Assembly (NCBI GenBank): GCA_003455715.1
Contig: DMQJ01000049.1
Span: 878-19,249 of the forward strand
Source: Acidimicrobiaceae bacterium
Lineage (GTDB): Bacteria > Actinomycetota > Acidimicrobiia > Acidimicrobiales > Ilumatobacteraceae
Direction of reading: 5' to 3'
Length of the DNA stretch: 18,372 bases
Under the pieces are notes generated by a model. The model worked only from the letters and a program-made list of their open reading frames with translations. It did not search any database and was not told where the DNA came from. The position numbers and the translations under genes are program-made. This document shows positions 8,459 through 18,274 of this stretch, one piece after another (within the stretch, counting starts at the first letter, position 1; every line of letters begins with the position of its first letter).

Positions 8459-10069
8459 TCACTTCCCTGCCACGAAGTGGTCGGTGATGAGTTGCACTGC
8501 GGGGTCCATCACGTCGAACATCAGCGAGGGCACGACACCGAACAGCACGATGGCGATGAGCAGCGGGGTCCAGGCTGCCCACTCGAACGAGTTGACGTCG
8601 TGAATGTCGCTGCCATGGTCGTCGCCGCCATGGTCGTCGTGACCGTGACCGTGCCCGCCTCCTGCGAACTCCGCCGCCGGGGTTCCGAATGCGGTGCGCT
8701 GGTAGAGCCACAGCAGGTACGCAGCGGCCAGAACGGTGCCGAGGGCGGAGATGACCGTGAGCACCTGGTACAGGGTCTCGTGGCCATTGTCGACCAGCGC
8801 GCCAGCCGGGTTCCAGGCAGCGAGGATCGCGGGGAACTCACCCCAGAAGCCTGCCAAGCCGGGCAGGCCGAGAGATGCCATGGCACAGAAGCCGAGGATC
8901 CAGCCGAGGCGTGGCATCTGGATGAGGATGCCGCTGAGGCGCTTGATCTCGAGCGTGTGGTAGCGCTCCTTCACCGAGCCCGCCAGGAAGAACAACATGC
9001 CAGTGATGAGGCCGTGGGCCACCATGCCGAACATCGCGGCGTTGATGCCGAGCGGGGTGAGCGTGGAGATGCCGAGCATCACGAAGCCCATGTGCGCCAC
9101 CGATGAGAACGCGATGAGCCGCTTCATGTCGGTCTGCGCCAAGCAGCCCAGGGCGCCGTAGATGATGCCGACGACGGCGAGCACGCCGATGATGGGCGCC
9201 CAGGTCTTGGCGGCTTCAGGCAGGAACGGGATGGCGATGCGCACGAAGCCGTAGGTGCCGAGCTTCAGCAGAATGGCGGCCAGGATGACCGAACCCTGGG
9301 TGGGCGCCTGGGTGTGGGCGTCGGGCAACCAGGTGTGGAACGGGAACATCGGCACCTTCACCGCGAAGCCCACGAACATGCCGCCGAAGATCCACAGGCC
9401 GGTGTTCTTGCTCACCAGATCGCTGTTCTCCATGAACCACTGGAAGCTGAAGTTGGCGGCCGCCGGGTCGGCGCTGTTGTTCTTGGTGACGATGTAGAGA
9501 GCGATGAAGGCCACCAGCATGAGGGCCGACCCGAACATCGTGTAGAGGAAGAACTTCAGCGAGGCGTACTGGCGATTCTCGCCACCCCACACGCCGATCA
9601 TGAAGTACATCGGCAGCAGCACCACTTCGAAGAAGACGAAGAAGAGGATGAGGTCTTGGGCGATGAAGGTGCCCGCCATACCGGTCTGCAGCACGAGCAT
9701 GAGGATGAAGAACGCCTTGGCGTTACCCGGGCTGGGGATGTGGTTCCAGCTGTAGATCATCACCAGCACGGTGATGACCATCGAGAGGAAGTAGAGCGGC
9801 AGCGAGATGCCGTCGAGGCCGATGGTGTACGTGGCACCGATCGGTTCGATCCACATCTGGTCCTTCACCGCGAACTGCAACACCCCGGCGGCGTCGTAGT
9901 CGAACTGGGTGAGGGTGTAGATGCCCACCGCCAGCGTGGCCACAGCGGTGACCAGGCCGACGAGCTTGGCCTCCTCCTCGTTCTTCTTCGGGATGAAGAG
10001 CATCACCAGCACGCCAGCCAACGGCAGGAAGGTGCCGAGGCTGAGGAGCCAATTCTGTGCATGATCCAT
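8459..10069 (-). CDS. nuoM: NADH-quinone oxidoreductase (complex I) subunit M
   Basis: Antiporter-like proton-pumping membrane subunit, 536 residues, about 14 spans. Channel residues line up with E. coli NuoM at a constant offset of four: Glu148 in FFEVVLLPMYFMIGVWGG, Lys238 in GFAVKVPMFPFHTWLPDAH, and Lys269 in AAILLKLGTYGF. Near the C-terminus, residues 470-491 form a Gly/His/Asp-rich insert with six histidines (DNA about 8600-8653), which is unusual for NuoM. The start ATG 10069 has AAGGGA 8 nt upstream, overlapping the nuoL stop codon. The nuoL to nuoM gap is 12 nt. Confidence 0.97.
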   Translation of the reverse strand: MDHAQNWLLSLGTFLPLAGVLVMLFIPKKNEEEAKLVGLVTAVATLAVGIYTLTQFDYDAAGVLQFAVKDQMWIEPIGATYTIGLDGISLPLYFLSMVITVLVMIYSWNHIPSPGNAKAFFILMLVLQTGMAGTFIAQDLILFFVFFEVVLLPMYFMIGVWGGENRQYASLKFFLYTMFGSALMLVAFIALYIVTKNNSADPAAANFSFQWFMENSDLVSKNTGLWIFGGMFVGFAVKVPMFPFHTWLPDAHTQAPTQGSVILAAILLKLGTYGFVRIAIPFLPEAAKTWAPIIGVLAVVGIIYGALGCLAQTDMKRLIAFSSVAHMGFVMLGISTLTPLGINAAMFGMVAHGLITGMLFFLAGSVKERYHTLEIKRLSGILIQMPRLGWILGFCAMASLGLPGLAGFWGEFPAILAAWNPAGALVDNGHETLYQVLTVISALGTVLAAAYLLWLYQRTAFGTPAAEFAGGGHGHGHDDHGGDDHGSDIHDVNSFEWAAWTPLLIAIVLFGVVPSLMFDVMDPAVQLITDHFVAGK

Positions 10070-10081
10070 CTGAGGTTCCCT

Positions 10082-12430
<2,349 letters not shown>

Positions 12431-12433
12431 GCG

Positions 12434-12733
12434 TCAGCCCTTCATTTCCGACAGCTCGTCGAGCGCGATGCTCTTCTTGTTGCGATAGATCAGCAGCACC
12501 ATCGCCAAGCCGACGCCGACCTCTGCGGCGGCGATACCGATGATGTACAGCGCGAACACACTGCCCTCCAACCCGCCGTTCATCAGGTCGAACGCAAGCA
12601 GGTTGATGTTCACGGAGTTGAGGATGAGCTCGATGCTCATCAGCACCATGACGGCGTTCTTGCGGGCGAGCACGCCGTACACGCCGATGCAGAACAGCAC
12701 TGCGCCAAGGATGAGGAACTGATTGACGAGCAT
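12434..12733 (-). CDS. nuoK: NADH-quinone oxidoreductase (complex I) subunit K
   Basis: Small membrane subunit of 99 residues with three spans, related to MrpC. Both proton-path glutamates are present: Glu35 in MSIELILNSVNINL and Glu71 in AAAEVGVGLAMVLLIYR, equivalent to E. coli NuoK Glu36 and Glu72. The start ATG 12733 lies 4 nt after the nuoJ stop; nuoL follows 3 nt later. Length and motifs are standard. Confidence 0.97.
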   Translation of the reverse strand: MLVNQFLILGAVLFCIGVYGVLARKNAVMVLMSIELILNSVNINLLAFDLMNGGLEGSVFALYIIGIAAAEVGVGLAMVLLIYRNKKSIALDELSEMKG

Positions 12734-12737
12734 CGCG

Positions 12738-13253
12738 TCAGTCCTTTCGAGCCAGCACGATGGCGCCGATCACAGCGGCGAGCAGCACGAACGACAGCGC
12801 CCAGAACGGCAGGATGTAGGGGCTGAAGATGAGGTCGCTGATGGCGGCGGTGGAGGCGGCCGTACCCGACGTGACGTCGAGCTTGTCGTCGCCCAGACCG
12901 TCGATGAGCACGTACACCATCACGCCGAGCAGCAGCAGCGCCACGGGGATGCCGGCCGCCCAGTTCTTGTTGTTGAGGTCGGCGTCGCGCCCAAGCTTGG
13001 CCCGGGTGAGCATGACGCCGAACAAGAACAGCACCATCACGGCACCGATGTAGACGAGCACCTGGGTGACGGCCACGAACTCGGCGGCAAGGAGGATGTA
13101 GAGGGCGGCCGCGCCGGCCATCACCATCACCAAGCTCAGCGCGGCGTGCACCACATTGCTCGACGACACCACGCGAAGGGCGAACAGCACCATCACCGCA
13201 GCGATGATGCCGAAGGCCACGTTCTGGGCGACGACGATGTCGGAAGCGAGCAT
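12738..13253 (-). CDS. nuoJ: NADH-quinone oxidoreductase (complex I) subunit J
   Basis: Membrane subunit of 171 residues with about five spans. The conserved TM3 region AAEFVAVTQVLVYIGAVMVLFLFGVMLT identifies it; in known structures this helix switches to a pi-bulge during coupling. The chosen start is ATG 13253, which forms an ATGA overlap with the nuoI stop. The frame is open further upstream, but that part lies inside nuoI. Confidence 0.96.
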   Translation of the reverse strand: MLASDIVVAQNVAFGIIAAVMVLFALRVVSSSNVVHAALSLVMVMAGAAALYILLAAEFVAVTQVLVYIGAVMVLFLFGVMLTRAKLGRDADLNNKNWAAGIPVALLLLGVMVYVLIDGLGDDKLDVTSGTAASTAAISDLIFSPYILPFWALSFVLLAAVIGAIVLARKD

Positions 13254-13759
13254 CACTTCCCCTTCTTCTTCTCGGCACCGGCCTCGAGCGCAGGCGCTTC
13301 GGGCACGGTTTCCATCCACTCACCGAGCTTGGTCTTGTCGTGCAACAGGTCGGCGATCTTCGGCTCGCTGTACTCGTACTCGGGGCTCCAGAACAGCGCG
13401 TCGAACGGACACACCTCGACGCAGATGCCGCAGTACATGCACAGCGCGTAGTCGATGTCGAAACGGTCGAGCTTGTTCACCTTGCGCGGGGCGCCACCGG
13501 CGCGTCGCGGCGGGGCGAGGTCTTTGTGGGCCTCGATGAAGATGCACCAGTCGGGGCAGCTACGAGCGCAGAGCATGCACGCGGTGCAGTTGTCTTCGCG
13601 CAGCGCGATGACACCGCGGGCACGGATGGGCGGGCTTTCCTTCTCGTGCGGGTATTGCACGGTGTGCGCGCCGCCGCCGAGCTTCTTGGGCTTGATGGTC
13701 TCGGCCATCGTGCGCGCCGTGACCCCGAGGCCCTTGATCATTCCGGGCACCTTGGGCAT
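13253..13759 (-). CDS. nuoI: NADH-quinone oxidoreductase (complex I) subunit I, 2x[4Fe-4S]
   Basis: Peripheral-arm subunit carrying clusters N6a and N6b, 168 residues. Both ferredoxin motifs are complete: Cys58, 61, 64, 68 ([12 protein letters not shown]) and Cys107, 110, 113, 117 ([12 protein letters not shown]). A short basic insert ([12 protein letters not shown]) separates them, and the C-terminus is Ala/Glu then Lys-rich. ATG 13759 immediately follows the nuoH TAA stop with no gap. Retention of both clusters shows the electron wire to NuoB is intact although nuoE, nuoF and nuoG are not in the operon. Confidence 0.97.
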   Translation of the reverse strand: MPKVPGMIKGLGVTARTMAETIKPKKLGGGAHTVQYPHEKESPPIRARGVIALREDNCTACMLCARSCPDWCIFIEAHKDLAPPRRAGGAPRKVNKLDRFDIDYALCMYCGICVEVCPFDALFWSPEYEYSEPKIADLLHDKTKLGEWMETVPEAPALEAGAEKKKGK

Positions 13760-14812
13760 TTAGAACACCACCTTCAGGATGGCCGTGATCATGATGTTGA
13801 CCAGGCTGATCGGCACGAGCACCTTCCAGGCGAACCGCTGCAACTGGTCTTCACGCATACGCGGGAAGCTGAACCGCACCCACATGATGATGCCGCTGAG
13901 CACCACCATCTTGGTGACGAGGATGAGCGGGCCGCCGACGTTCATCCAGTTGTCGATGCCGTCGACCGACTCCCAGCCGAACCAGCTGAACGGGAGGCCC
14001 CAGCCGCCGAGGAACAGCACGCTGGCGATGAGGCTGAACACACCGGCCGTGGCGAACTCGGCGATGAAGAAGATGAGGAAGCGGAAACCGGAGTACTCGG
14101 TCATGTAGCCCGACACGAGTTCGCTCTCGGCGATGGGCATGTCGAACGGGGTCTGGGTGAGTTCGGCCTGCACCGAGATCATGAACACCAGGAAGCCGAC
14201 GAACTGGGTGAGCAGGAACGGGTTGCCGAGGCCGTCGAAGCCGAAGATCTCGCCATCGTTCTGCTGGATGACGATGCTCTGCAGGTTCATCGTGCCGGCC
14301 TGGATGACCACACCGATGACGCTGAGCACCATGGGCAACTCGTAGGCGATGAGCTGGCCGGCGGCACGGAGGCCACCGAGCAACGAGTACTTGTTGGCGC
14401 TGCTCCAGCCCGCCATGAGGATGCCCAGCGTGCTGATGGACGACACGGCCAGCATGTAGAACACGCCGGCGTCGAAGTCGGTGAAGTAGGCGTCGGGGCC
14501 GAACGGCACCACGGCCACCAACAGGAAGGTGCTCACCAGCACCACCAGCGGGGCCATACGGAACACCCGCGTGTCGGCGTTCTCGGGGGCGATGTCTTCC
14601 TTCTGCAGCCACTTGCCCACTTCGGCAAACAGCTGCAGCGAGCCGTAGGGGCCAGCTTCCATCGGGCCGAGACGGCTCTGCATGAAGCTCATCATCTTGA
14701 ACAGGAACAGGTACACGATGGTGCCGGCGGGCAGCAGGACGGCAACGGTGCCACCCAGCACACGCAGCAGCGACTGTGCCCAGTAGGGAAGATCGGCAGC
14801 GAGCAGGCTCAT
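13760..14812 (-). CDS. nuoH: NADH-quinone oxidoreductase (complex I) subunit H
   Basis: Membrane subunit that forms the quinone chamber with NuoB and NuoD; 350 residues, about eight spans. Hallmarks: MQSRLGPMEAGPYGSLQ, GWSSANKYSLLGGLRAAGQLIAYELP, TPFDMPIAESELVSGYMTEYSG and RFSFPRMREDQL. The start ATG 14812 overlaps the nuoD stop as ATGA; an in-frame upstream start at 14893 would lie deep inside nuoD and was rejected. Direct junction to nuoD is the place where nuoE, nuoF and nuoG normally sit in 14-gene operons. Confidence 0.97.
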   Translation of the reverse strand: MSLLAADLPYWAQSLLRVLGGTVAVLLPAGTIVYLFLFKMMSFMQSRLGPMEAGPYGSLQLFAEVGKWLQKEDIAPENADTRVFRMAPLVVLVSTFLLVAVVPFGPDAYFTDFDAGVFYMLAVSSISTLGILMAGWSSANKYSLLGGLRAAGQLIAYELPMVLSVIGVVIQAGTMNLQSIVIQQNDGEIFGFDGLGNPFLLTQFVGFLVFMISVQAELTQTPFDMPIAESELVSGYMTEYSGFRFLIFFIAEFATAGVFSLIASVLFLGGWGLPFSWFGWESVDGIDNWMNVGGPLILVTKMVVLSGIIMWVRFSFPRMREDQLQRFAWKVLVPISLVNIMITAILKVVF

Positions 14813-15981
14813 CGGTCGATGTCTCCGAGGATGAAGTACAGCGAGGCGAGGATGGAGATGACGTCGGGGACGTACACGCCACGCAGCACCCACGGCACGA
14901 TGGAGATGTTGTTGAAGCTGGCCGAGCGGATCTTCACGCGGAACGGGCCGAGGTCGCCCTTGCTGACCACGTAGTAGCCCATCTCACCCAGCGGGTTCTC
15001 GGTGCTTACCCAGGCCTCGCCTTCGGGCACCTTGATGATGCGCGGCACCTTGGCCATGATGGGTCCGGCCGGAATGGTGTCGAGCAGTTGATCGACGATC
15101 TTGGTGCTCTCGCGGGTCTCCTGCAGACGGATCCAGCAGCGGGCGAAGCTGTCGCCATCGGGGTGGGTCCACACCTTCCAGTCGACCTTGTCCCACGCCA
15201 GCGGCAGGCTCTGGTCGCGGCGGAGGTCCCAGTCGACGCCGCTGGCGCGCAAGTTGGCGCCGCTGAGGCCGTACTGCTTGGCCACGTCGGCGGGGATGAC
15301 GCCGATACCGCGCAGACGGCTCTGGAAGATCTCGTTGCCGAACAGCAGGTCTTCGATCTCGTCACAGAAGGCCCGGAGGCGCTTCATGACCTGCTTGGTC
15401 TCGGCGATCCAGCCCGCCGGCAGGTCGTCCTTCAGGCCGCCGATGCGGTCGAAGTTGGGGTGGAAGCGACCGCCCGTGGCGCTCTCGATGAGGTTGAGCA
15501 CGTACTCGCGGTCGCGGAAAGCGAAGAACACCGGGGTGACGGCGCCGAGCTGCACACCGAGGTCGCCGAGGAACAGCGACACGTTGGCGATGCGGCTGAG
15601 CTCGAACAGGATGGTGCGGATGTGCTGGGCGCGAGGCGGGGCCTCGATGTCCATCAGCTTCTCCGCGGCCAGGATGAACGGCACCTCGTTGGCGAAGCTG
15701 CCCAGCCAGTCGATGCGGTTGATGAGTGCGGTGACCTGCGGGAAGGTACGCACCTCGGTGAGCTTCTCGTAGCCACGGTGCATGTAGCCCGCGCTGGGCT
15801 CGGCCCACACCACCTGCTCGCCGTCGAGGCGCACGATGATGCGAAGGGTGCCGTGGGTGGCGGGGTGCTGCGGACCGATGTTGAGGGTCATCCCCTCGGT
15901 TTCGAGTTCCACATTGAGGCGCGCGTCGGCGGCCTGGGCAGCGATGTAGCTGAGCTTCTGACGATCGGCGAGATCGGTCAT
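14809..15981 (-). CDS. nuoD: NADH-quinone oxidoreductase (complex I) subunit D (49-kDa)
   Basis: Quinone-binding peripheral-arm subunit related to the large subunit of NiFe hydrogenases; 390 residues. Motifs: LNIGPQHPATHGTLR, GYMHRGYEKLTEVRTF, IRTILFELSRIANV, GLSGANLRASGVDWD, GEMGYYVVSKG and the C-terminus LASLYFILGDIDR. The Arg of MHRGYEK (Arg69 from this start) aligns with NDUFS2 Arg85 (mature numbering), the residue dimethylated by NDUFAF7. ATG 15981 is preferred because a run of six G lies about 9 nt upstream; an in-frame GTG at 15996 lacks a ribosome site. It begins 31 nt after the nuoC stop, the longest gap inside the operon. Confidence 0.97.
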   Translation of the reverse strand: MTDLADRQKLSYIAAQAADARLNVELETEGMTLNIGPQHPATHGTLRIIVRLDGEQVVWAEPSAGYMHRGYEKLTEVRTFPQVTALINRIDWLGSFANEVPFILAAEKLMDIEAPPRAQHIRTILFELSRIANVSLFLGDLGVQLGAVTPVFFAFRDREYVLNLIESATGGRFHPNFDRIGGLKDDLPAGWIAETKQVMKRLRAFCDEIEDLLFGNEIFQSRLRGIGVIPADVAKQYGLSGANLRASGVDWDLRRDQSLPLAWDKVDWKVWTHPDGDSFARCWIRLQETRESTKIVDQLLDTIPAGPIMAKVPRIIKVPEGEAWVSTENPLGEMGYYVVSKGDLGPFRVKIRSASFNNISIVPWVLRGVYVPDVISILASLYFILGDIDR

Positions 15982-16012
15982 GCTTCGACCCCCCACGTCT
16001 CAATTGTCGGAC

Positions 16013-16663
16013 TCATCCTTCGTCCTCCGAATCGTCGCCGGGGAGCGGCTCGACGTCGGCGATGCCGGGCCACGGCTTCACCATGCGGGCCAACAGCGGG
16101 AAGTCTTTGCGCAGCGGATGGCCCTCGAAGTCGGTGGGCAGGTACATGTTGCGCAGGTCGGGGTGGCCGTCGAAGCCGATGCCGAACATCTCGTGGCACT
16201 CACGCTCGTGCCAGTTGGCGCCTGCGTACACCGTGACCCACGACTCGATGCTGGGGTGCGCGTCGGCAACGTCGGCCTTGATGGTGACACCGAAGTGCTT
16301 GGCCAGGTTGGTGACCCGGGCGAACACCTGCAGCCGGGTGTCGCCACCGGCGTAGCCCTGCTGCACCGTGAGATCGATGGGCTCCTTGGGCTGGGTGGGG
16401 TCTTCCTCACTCTTGCCGTAGGGGCTGGGCATCCAGTCGATGGCCGACAGGAAGCAGAAGTAGTCGCAGCCAACGGTGTCGCGCAGCACCAGCCCAGCCT
16501 GGCGCCAGGCATCGGTGCGCACGCGCACCCACAGATCGTCGTTGGGCTTCAGCACCACATCGAGCAGGGCATCGCCGAGGGCAGTGCGCAGGGCGTTGAC
16601 CACGCCTTCACGCAAGCCATCGCCGGGGAGGGCCAGGGTGTCGTCACTCAACGGGGCCACCAC
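16013..16663 (-). CDS. nuoC: NADH-quinone oxidoreductase (complex I) subunit C (30-kDa)
   Basis: Peripheral-arm subunit of the Q-module, 216 residues. The diagnostic 30-kDa signature [19 protein letters not shown], continuing into [21 protein letters not shown], is complete, and CFLSAIDW marks the core fold. The start is GTG 16663 (or the adjacent GTG 16660), with GGAG about 13 nt upstream, so the gene overlaps the 3' end of nuoB by about 20 nt. The last ~20 residues are acidic. C and D are separate genes, unlike the nuoCD fusion of E. coli. Confidence 0.95.
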   Translation of the reverse strand: MVAPLSDDTLALPGDGLREGVVNALRTALGDALLDVVLKPNDDLWVRVRTDAWRQAGLVLRDTVGCDYFCFLSAIDWMPSPYGKSEEDPTQPKEPIDLTVQQGYAGGDTRLQVFARVTNLAKHFGVTIKADVADAHPSIESWVTVYAGANWHERECHEMFGIGFDGHPDLRNMYLPTDFEGHPLRKDFPLLARMVKPWPGIADVEPLPGDDSEDEG

Positions 16664-17183
16664 CCACCACGATCGGCTCCTTCACCATCGGCTTGTAGCC
16701 CTCACCGCGCCAACGGGCGCCCATGTCTTCACGCTTGATGCGCTGCTGCAGCAACACCACGCCCTCCAACAGGGCCTCGGGGCGGGGCGGGCAACCGGGC
16801 ACGTACACATCGACCGGGATGATCTGGTCGACACCCTTGGTGACGCTGTAGCTGTCCCAGTAGGGGCCGCCGCAGTTGGCGCACGAACCCATGGAGATGA
16901 CGTACTTCGGCTCGGGCATCTGCTCGTAGAGGCGCTTGATGGCCGGGGCCATCTTGTCGGTGACGGTGCCCGACACCACCACCAGGTCGGCCTGGCGGGG
17001 GCTGGCAGGCAGCGGGATGACGCCGAGGCGCATCACGTCGTAGCGGGGCGAACCGAACGCGGCGCCCATTTCGATGGCGCAGCAGGCAAGACCCCACTGG
17101 TACACCCACATGCTGTAGGAGCGCCCCATGTTGAACAGGGACGTGAGTGGCTTGGGCATGCGCCCTTTGTCGACAAGACCCAT
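16644..17183 (-). CDS. nuoB: NADH-quinone oxidoreductase (complex I) subunit B, cluster N2
   Basis: Carries the terminal [4Fe-4S] cluster N2 that reduces quinone; 179 residues. Ligand cysteines are the tandem pair Cys34-Cys35 ([10 protein letters not shown]), Cys101 ([10 protein letters not shown]) and Cys131 ([11 protein letters not shown]); Cys104 is an extra, non-ligand cysteine. [20 protein letters not shown] is the family core. ATG 17183 was chosen, 4 nt after the nuoA stop; the frame extends to 17234, but that part reads out of nuoA and is not family-like. The 3' end overlaps nuoC. Confidence 0.97.
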   Translation of the reverse strand: MGLVDKGRMPKPLTSLFNMGRSYSMWVYQWGLACCAIEMGAAFGSPRYDVMRLGVIPLPASPRQADLVVVSGTVTDKMAPAIKRLYEQMPEPKYVISMGSCANCGGPYWDSYSVTKGVDQIIPVDVYVPGCPPRPEALLEGVVLLQQRIKREDMGARWRGEGYKPMVKEPIVVGGGPVE

Positions 17184-17187
17184 GTGG

Positions 17188-17553
17188 TTACACCCAGCGC
17201 AGTACGCCCTTGCGCCACGCGTACACGAGGCCAAGGAGCAGGACGAAGACGAAGATGCCCATTTCGATGAGCCCGAAGGTGCCGTAGCGCTCGAGCTGGG
17301 TGGCCCACGGGAAGATGAACACTGCTTCCACGTCGAACACCACGAACAACAGGGCGAAGATGTAGTAGCGCACCTGGCTCTGCGACCAGCCGTCGCCCAC
17401 CGGGTTCACGCCACTTTCGTAGGCCATCAGCTTCTGGGCCGTCGGCTTGTTGGGCCGCACCACCGCGGCAATGCCGAGCAGCAAGCTGGCCAGCACCAAA
17501 GCAATCACGGCGAACCAGACAACCGTGAGGTAGTCGCGCAGGAAATCGGACAT
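17188..17553 (-). CDS. nuoA: NADH-quinone oxidoreductase (complex I) subunit A
   Basis: Membrane subunit at the junction with the peripheral arm; 121 residues with three spans. Signature: [15 protein letters not shown], then [24 protein letters not shown]. It is the first gene of the operon. GGAG lies 3 nt before ATG 17553, a rather short spacing. Upstream is a 290-nt intergenic region with a palindrome and a repeat array that may control the whole operon. Confidence 0.97.
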   Translation of the reverse strand: MSDFLRDYLTVVWFAVIALVLASLLLGIAAVVRPNKPTAQKLMAYESGVNPVGDGWSQSQVRYYIFALLFVVFDVEAVFIFPWATQLERYGTFGLIEMGIFVFVLLLGLVYAWRKGVLRWV

Positions 17554-17564
17554 CGGCTCCGACG

Positions 17565-17592
17565 CTACTACGCCGTGTGAACGGACTCACAA
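17565..17592 (-). promoter_or_regulatory. Possible nuo operon promoter
   Basis: On the minus strand TTGTGA (17587-17592) and TAGTAG (17565-17570) are 16 nt apart, a weak match to a housekeeping sigma-70 promoter. If real, transcription would start only about 5-10 nt before nuoA, giving a nearly leaderless mRNA. A promoter farther upstream, in or beyond the repeat array, is equally possible. Confidence 0.25.
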
Positions 17593-17606
17593 ATGGTGCG
17601 CACCAT
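17593..17606. promoter_or_regulatory. 14-bp perfect palindrome upstream of nuoA (candidate operator)
   Basis: ATGGTGCGCACCAT is its own reverse complement and lies 40-53 nt upstream of the nuoA start codon, between the repeat array and the gene. Length and symmetry suit a dimeric helix-turn-helix regulator. No known regulator is assigned. Confidence 0.4.
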
Positions 17607-17621
17607 GACGGTCCCTCCGCT

Positions 17622-17710
17622 ACCCGAGTGTGACCCCACCGACCCGAGTGTGACCCCACCGACCCGAGTGTGACCCCACCGACCCGAGTGTGACCCCACC
17701 GACCCGAGTG
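17622..17710. repeat. 20-bp tandem repeat array upstream of nuoA
   Basis: Four identical 20-bp units (17622-17701; unit ACCCGAGTGTGACCCCACCG) and a partial fifth. The 9-mer ACCCGAGTG therefore starts at 17622, 17642, 17662, 17682 and 17702, with a sixth copy at 17720 and an inverted copy at 17757-17765. The 20-bp period is close to two helical turns, so all boxes would face the same side of the DNA. It may be a regulatory site array or a simple variable-number repeat. Confidence 0.85.
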
Positions 17711-17719
17711 AGGACCTGC

Positions 17720-17765
17720 ACCCGAGTGAGTACTCCCACCCCGGGGCGCGAGTACCCACTCGGGT
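17720..17765 (-). terminator. 16-bp-stem hairpin between the peptidase gene and nuoA
   Basis: Arms 17720-17735 and 17750-17765 pair at 15 of 16 positions around a 14-nt loop. The single mismatch becomes a G-U wobble in the minus-strand RNA, so the stem is continuous in the sense transcript of the upstream peptidase gene. It lies 79 nt after that gene's stop and has no U-tract. It probably ends the peptidase transcript; its outer arms are the last two ACCCGAGTG boxes, so a DNA-level role is also possible. Confidence 0.55.
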
Positions 17766-17843
17766 CACGAGCAGGTGAGTCGGGATCACCGGGTGGCGCC
17801 GTGCGGCATTCCGGGGGCGAGGGCGGGAAGGGCGCGAGGTGGG

Positions 17844-18274
17844 TCAGCCGGGGCGGCCGACACCGACCACCTTGCCCCAGTTGACGTTGGAGATCTTCAC
17901 CACATCACCCGTCTGCGGAGCGTGGATCATCTGCCCGCCGCCGATGTAGATGCCCACATGGCCGATGGGTGAGTAGTAGAAGATGAGGTCGCCGGGGGCG
18001 GCTTCGTTCTTCGACACGTGCGGGATGGCCGCGTACTGGGCACGGCTCTGGTGCGGCAGATACACGCCGGCCTGTCCCCAGGCGTACTTGGTGAGACCCG
18101 AGCAGTCGAATGCGTTACCAGGCGACGATGCTGCGTACTTGTAGGGCACACCGAGCTGGCCGTAGGCCGCGCTCACTGCGATGCCGGCCTTGCCGCTGAC
18201 GGGAGGCGCTGTGACGCCGCCGCCCGAGCCGCCGGACGAGCCACCCGAACTGCCACCGGAGGAGCCGCCACCCG
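17844..18274 (-). CDS. NlpC/P60 peptidoglycan endopeptidase, 5' end missing
   Basis: C-terminal catalytic domain of a cell-wall hydrolase that cleaves peptide cross-bridges. Motifs: VPYKYAASSPGNAFDCSGLTKYAW (catalytic Cys in DCSGL; given as two overlapping stretches AFDCSGLTKYAW and VPYKYAAS), APGDLIFYYSP, GHVGIYIGGGQMIHAP (catalytic His, then the third polar His) and the end GVGRPG. A GTG at 18176 could open a short frame, but the same frame continues upstream through KAGIA and a Gly/Ser-rich linker up to the end of real sequence. So this is the tail of a longer, probably secreted protein whose N-terminus is off the contig. The frame has no stop up to 18274, where adapter sequence begins. 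Confidence 0.9.

Noticed and set aside
13253..13319. A longer NuoJ with an N-terminal extension from an upstream in-frame start
   Set aside because: The extension lies wholly inside nuoI and is not hydrophobic or family-like; the ATGA overlap at 13253 is a better start.
17622..17710. CRISPR array
   Set aside because: The units are 20 bp and contiguous with no unique spacers, and there are no cas genes.
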